64,000 nt of DNA from Olsenella phocaeensis (GTDB lineage: Bacteria > Actinomycetota > Coriobacteriia > Coriobacteriales > Atopobiaceae). The notes beneath the pieces were generated by a model. The model searched no databases. It saw only the letters and a program-made list of their open reading frames with translations, and was not told the DNA's origin. Shown here piece by piece: positions 61,788 through 64,000 of the stretch. The DNA is taken from assembly GCF_900120385.1 (NCBI RefSeq), contig NZ_LT635494.1, positions 1,176,423-1,240,422 of the forward strand. The letters run 5' to 3'. The stretch's first letter is position 1; the number at the start of each line of letters is the position of its first letter. The position numbers were made by a program, and so were the translations under genes.

Positions 61788-63313
61788 TTGCTCCCTCCTC
61801 CTGCCATCAGGAGGCCGATCTGCTCCTCGGTGACCGTTCCCTGCTCGAAGCTGCCAACGATCTGCCCGTCGTGTATGACGGCGATTGTGTCGGACACGTC
61901 CATGACCTCGTCGAGCTCGAGCGAGACGAGGAGGATGGCGGCGCCGCGGTCGCGCTCGCGAATCAACGACTTGTGCACGAACTCGATGGCGCCGACGTCC
62001 AGGCCTCGCGTGGGCTGGACGGCCACGAGCAGGTCAGGCTCACCAGAGACCTCGCGGGCGATGATGACCTTCTGCTGGTTGCCTCCAGACAGGCCTGCGG
62101 CCGGCTGGGACTCGCAGCCCTCGGGACGGATGTCATACTCCTCGATGAGGCCGCGAGCGAACTCCTCGACCTTTGCCAGGTCGAGCATGATGCCCTTGCC
62201 GAAGCGCTCTTCGTTGTGACGCTCGAGAACCGAGTTCTCGGCGACGCTGAAGGGCAGGACGAGACCCCAGCGATGGCGGTCTGAGGGTACGGTGGCCACG
62301 CCAGTCTCGATGGTGTTCCTGGGCGTGGTGTTCTGAATCTGCTTGCCCTTTACCTCGATCGTTCCCGACTCCGCATGCACGAGGTTGTCTATAGCGTCCA
62401 CGAACTCGCGCTGTCCGTTGCCGTCGATGCCGGCGATGCCCACGATCTCGCCCGCATGCACGTCGAGCGAGAGGCCCTTCACGACCTCGATCCCACGGTC
62501 GTCCTTGACGTGCAGGTCGCGTATCGAGAGCACGGTCTCGCCCGGCCTGGAGGGCGACTTCTCGACGTGGAGGTTGACGTGGCGACCGACCATCTTGGAG
62601 GCAAGCTCCGCCTCGTTAGTCTGCGCCACGTCCACGGTTCCCATGTAGCGACCGCGGCGAATGATGGTGCACTCGTCGGCGGACGACATGATCTCCTTGA
62701 GCTTGTGCGTGATGATGATGATCGTCTTGCCCTTGCTGACGAGGTCGCGCATGATCTTGATCAGCTGGCCGATCTCCTGGGGCGTGAGGACTGCGGTCGG
62801 TTCGTCTAGGATGAGGGTGTCTGCCCCGCGGTAGAGTGCCTTGAGTATCTCGACGCGCTGCTGCATGCCCACGGTGATGTCCTCGATGAGCGCGTCCGGG
62901 TCTACCTCGAGGCCGTACTCCTCGACAATCTTGACGACCTCCTGTCGCGCCTTGGCCATGTCGAGGACGCCCGCCGTGCCGCACACCTCCTCCCCCAAGA
63001 CGATGTTCTCGGTCACGGTGAAGTTCTCCACCAGCATGAAGTGCTGGTGGACCATGCCAATCCCATGTTTGATGGCCTCGGTCGGGCTGTTTATGCTTAC
63101 CTTCTCGCCGTTGAGGAAGAGCTCTCCGCCGTCGGCCTGGTACAGACCGTACAGGACGTTCATGAGCGTGGACTTTCCCGCCCCGTTCTCGCCCAGGATG
63201 GCGTGGATGGACTGCTTCCTGACGTCGAGGTCAACCCCGTCAAGCGCTCGGAACGAGCCGAACGTCTTGACTATGCCATGCATCTGCACGGCGTATTCCG
63301 GACTGACTTCCAT
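61784..63313 (-). CDS. nucleoside ABC transporter ATPase (NupO/YufO-like), second system
   Basis: A 509-residue double ATPase. Domain 1 shows LGENGAGKSTLMNVLYG, ITVGMQQRVEILKALYR and LILDEPTAVLTPQE. Domain 2 shows GIDGNGQREFVDAI in place of Walker A, and LSGGNQQKVIIAREVSG with VAVQPTRGLDVGA. GGGGAG lies nine bases before the start. It is paralogous to the gene at 50925, with a different operon partner set. Confidence 0.93.
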   Translation of the reverse strand: MEVSPEYAVQMHGIVKTFGSFRALDGVDLDVRKQSIHAILGENGAGKSTLMNVLYGLYQADGGELFLNGEKVSINSPTEAIKHGIGMVHQHFMLVENFTVTENIVLGEEVCGTAGVLDMAKARQEVVKIVEEYGLEVDPDALIEDITVGMQQRVEILKALYRGADTLILDEPTAVLTPQEIGQLIKIMRDLVSKGKTIIIITHKLKEIMSSADECTIIRRGRYMGTVDVAQTNEAELASKMVGRHVNLHVEKSPSRPGETVLSIRDLHVKDDRGIEVVKGLSLDVHAGEIVGIAGIDGNGQREFVDAIDNLVHAESGTIEVKGKQIQNTTPRNTIETGVATVPSDRHRWGLVLPFSVAENSVLERHNEERFGKGIMLDLAKVEEFARGLIEEYDIRPEGCESQPAAGLSGGNQQKVIIAREVSGEPDLLVAVQPTRGLDVGAIEFVHKSLIRERDRGAAILLVSLELDEVMDVSDTIAVIHDGQIVGSFEQGTVTEEQIGLLMAGGGSK

Positions 63314-63342
63314 GTTTTCTGCTCCCCTGGCGTCGCATCCAA

Positions 63343-63383
63343 GGGATGGGGCACCCCGCCATCAGGCCAGGGCGCCCCATCCC
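63343..63383 (-). terminator. intercistronic hairpin after bmpA, second system
   Basis: GGGATGGGGC (63343-63352) pairs perfectly with GCCCCATCCC (63374-63383), between the lipoprotein and ATPase genes. It mirrors the hairpin at 52508 in the first system. Confidence 0.6.
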
Positions 63384-63405
63384 TGCGTGCTTCTTGACTT
63401 GCGGA

Positions 63406-64000
63406 CTAGAGGCTCGCCACGTACTTGTCGTAGGAGTCCTTGTTCATGGGCGGTACGATGCTGCCATCCTTGATCTTCTCGGAGAGCGCGAGCGCGGCCT
63501 GATAGACGTCATCGGCAATGAGGTCGTGCTTCTCGGGGATGCCGACGCAGTCCTCCTTGAAGCCCAGCTCGATGTTGGAGCCGCCCTTGAGGGTGCCCGC
63601 CTCGATCTGGGTCGAGACCTCGATGATGGCCTTGTCGACCCTCTTCAGGGCCGAGGTGATGACGTTGTCGGGAGCGAGGTAGTTCTGGTCACGGTCAACG
63701 CCGATCGCGTACTGGTTTGCCTCCTTGGCCGCCTCGATGACGCCCGCACCCGCACCACCGGCGGCATGGAACACGATGTCGCACCCGTCGGAGAACATCT
63801 TGGAAGCGATCGCCTTGCCCTTGGCCGCATCGGAGAAGCTGTCAGCGTACTGGCCCTGGACCTCGACGCTGGTGCCAGCCTCCTTGTTCGCGTAGTCGAC
63901 GCCAGCCCGGTATCCGTAGTCGAACTGGTCGATGACCACGCCGGTGATGCCACCGACGAAGCCGATCTTGTTGGTCTTCGTGGTACGTGCGGCGATGTAG
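63406..64000 (-). CDS. BMP-family nucleoside-binding lipoprotein (5' end outside window)
   Basis: The visible 198 C-terminal codons belong to a BMP/PnrA-like substrate-binding protein. TNKIGFVGGITGVVIDQFDY, FSDGCDIVFHAAGGAG and the ASALKRVDKAIIE-like segment (here TSALKRVDKAIIEVST) are family features. The signal peptide and start lie beyond 64000. It is the first gene of the second importer and would set ligand choice for the pyrimidine-linked operon. Confidence 0.9.
   Translation of the reverse strand, partial: YIAARTTKTNKIGFVGGITGVVIDQFDYGYRAGVDYANKEAGTSVEVQGQYADSFSDAAKGKAIASKMFSDGCDIVFHAAGGAGAGVIEAAKEANQYAIGVDRDQNYLAPDNVITSALKRVDKAIIEVSTQIEAGTLKGGSNIELGFKEDCVGIPEKHDLIADDVYQAALALSEKIKDGSIVPPMNKDSYDKYVASL

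Overview
The window looks like a chromosome segment from a GC-rich, anaerobic or fermentative actinobacterium. Gene content and gene style (BMP-type nucleoside ABC transporters, a CXXC mini-protein next to a polyferredoxin, tandem LCP proteins, PTS sugar uptake, IS3/ISL3 debris) suggest the Coriobacteriia, Olsenella/Atopobium-like. That placement rests on protein resemblance from memory, not on a marker gene. I saw no rRNA, tRNA or CRISPR array.

Layout. 1-157: a probable transposase tail. 341-4293: a histidine kinase/response regulator pair (minus) divergent from a redox operon (CXXC mini-protein, membrane polyferredoxin, TlpA-like lipoprotein; plus). 4385-5738: a scar in which an IS3-type element lies between a lipid-kinase fragment and an AbiEi-like fragment. 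5881-8578: a TPR/HTH regulator and an ABC exporter half-transporter. 8777-10008: a frameshifted YafQ-like toxin and argC. 10318-17890: a HAD phosphatase and a glucoside/maltodextrin locus (PTS IICB, GntR repressor, glycogen phosphorylase, 4-alpha-glucanotransferase) whose promoters share a CTTGTTTGAACAAG operator. 18220-21023: decayed DNA (ISL3 remnant, MetE-like fragment, truncated methyltransferase) and an intact B3/4-domain gene.

21160-35530 is a genomic island. Its cargo is a tightly packed plus-strand operon: a small DNA-binding-like protein, a large SNF2-type helicase with an N-terminal PLD-like region, a DUF4391 protein, a type III DNA methyltransferase (Mod), a type III restriction subunit (Res), an unrecognised 377-residue protein and a DUF4268 protein with a nuclease-like N-terminus. 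Facing it are a RHH/MobC-like protein, a tyrosine integrase and a small excisionase-like protein. These are divergent from an XRE repressor across a compact switch with three GTAC-N6-GTAC operators. The island abuts the 3' end of guaA, and many TTACTCCC octamers lie beside the junction. The operon is the best candidate for an incompletely described defence system.

35530-44434 is housekeeping: guaA, two tandem LCP cell-wall ligases, ychF, a multi-cluster ferredoxin and a PfkB-like kinase with a winged-helix domain. 44611-64000 is almost wholly nucleoside salvage in two parallel BMP-ABC operons. One (44611-56306) combines uptake with nucleoside phosphorylases, a nucleoside hydrolase, an 8-oxoguanine-deaminase-like amidohydrolase and a ribokinase under a GntR/HutC regulator. 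The other (57876-64000, 5' end outside the window) combines uptake with cytidine deaminase and pyrimidine-nucleoside phosphorylase. A GRP-family sugar transporter sits between them. Together they would import nucleosides, release bases and feed ribose into central metabolism.
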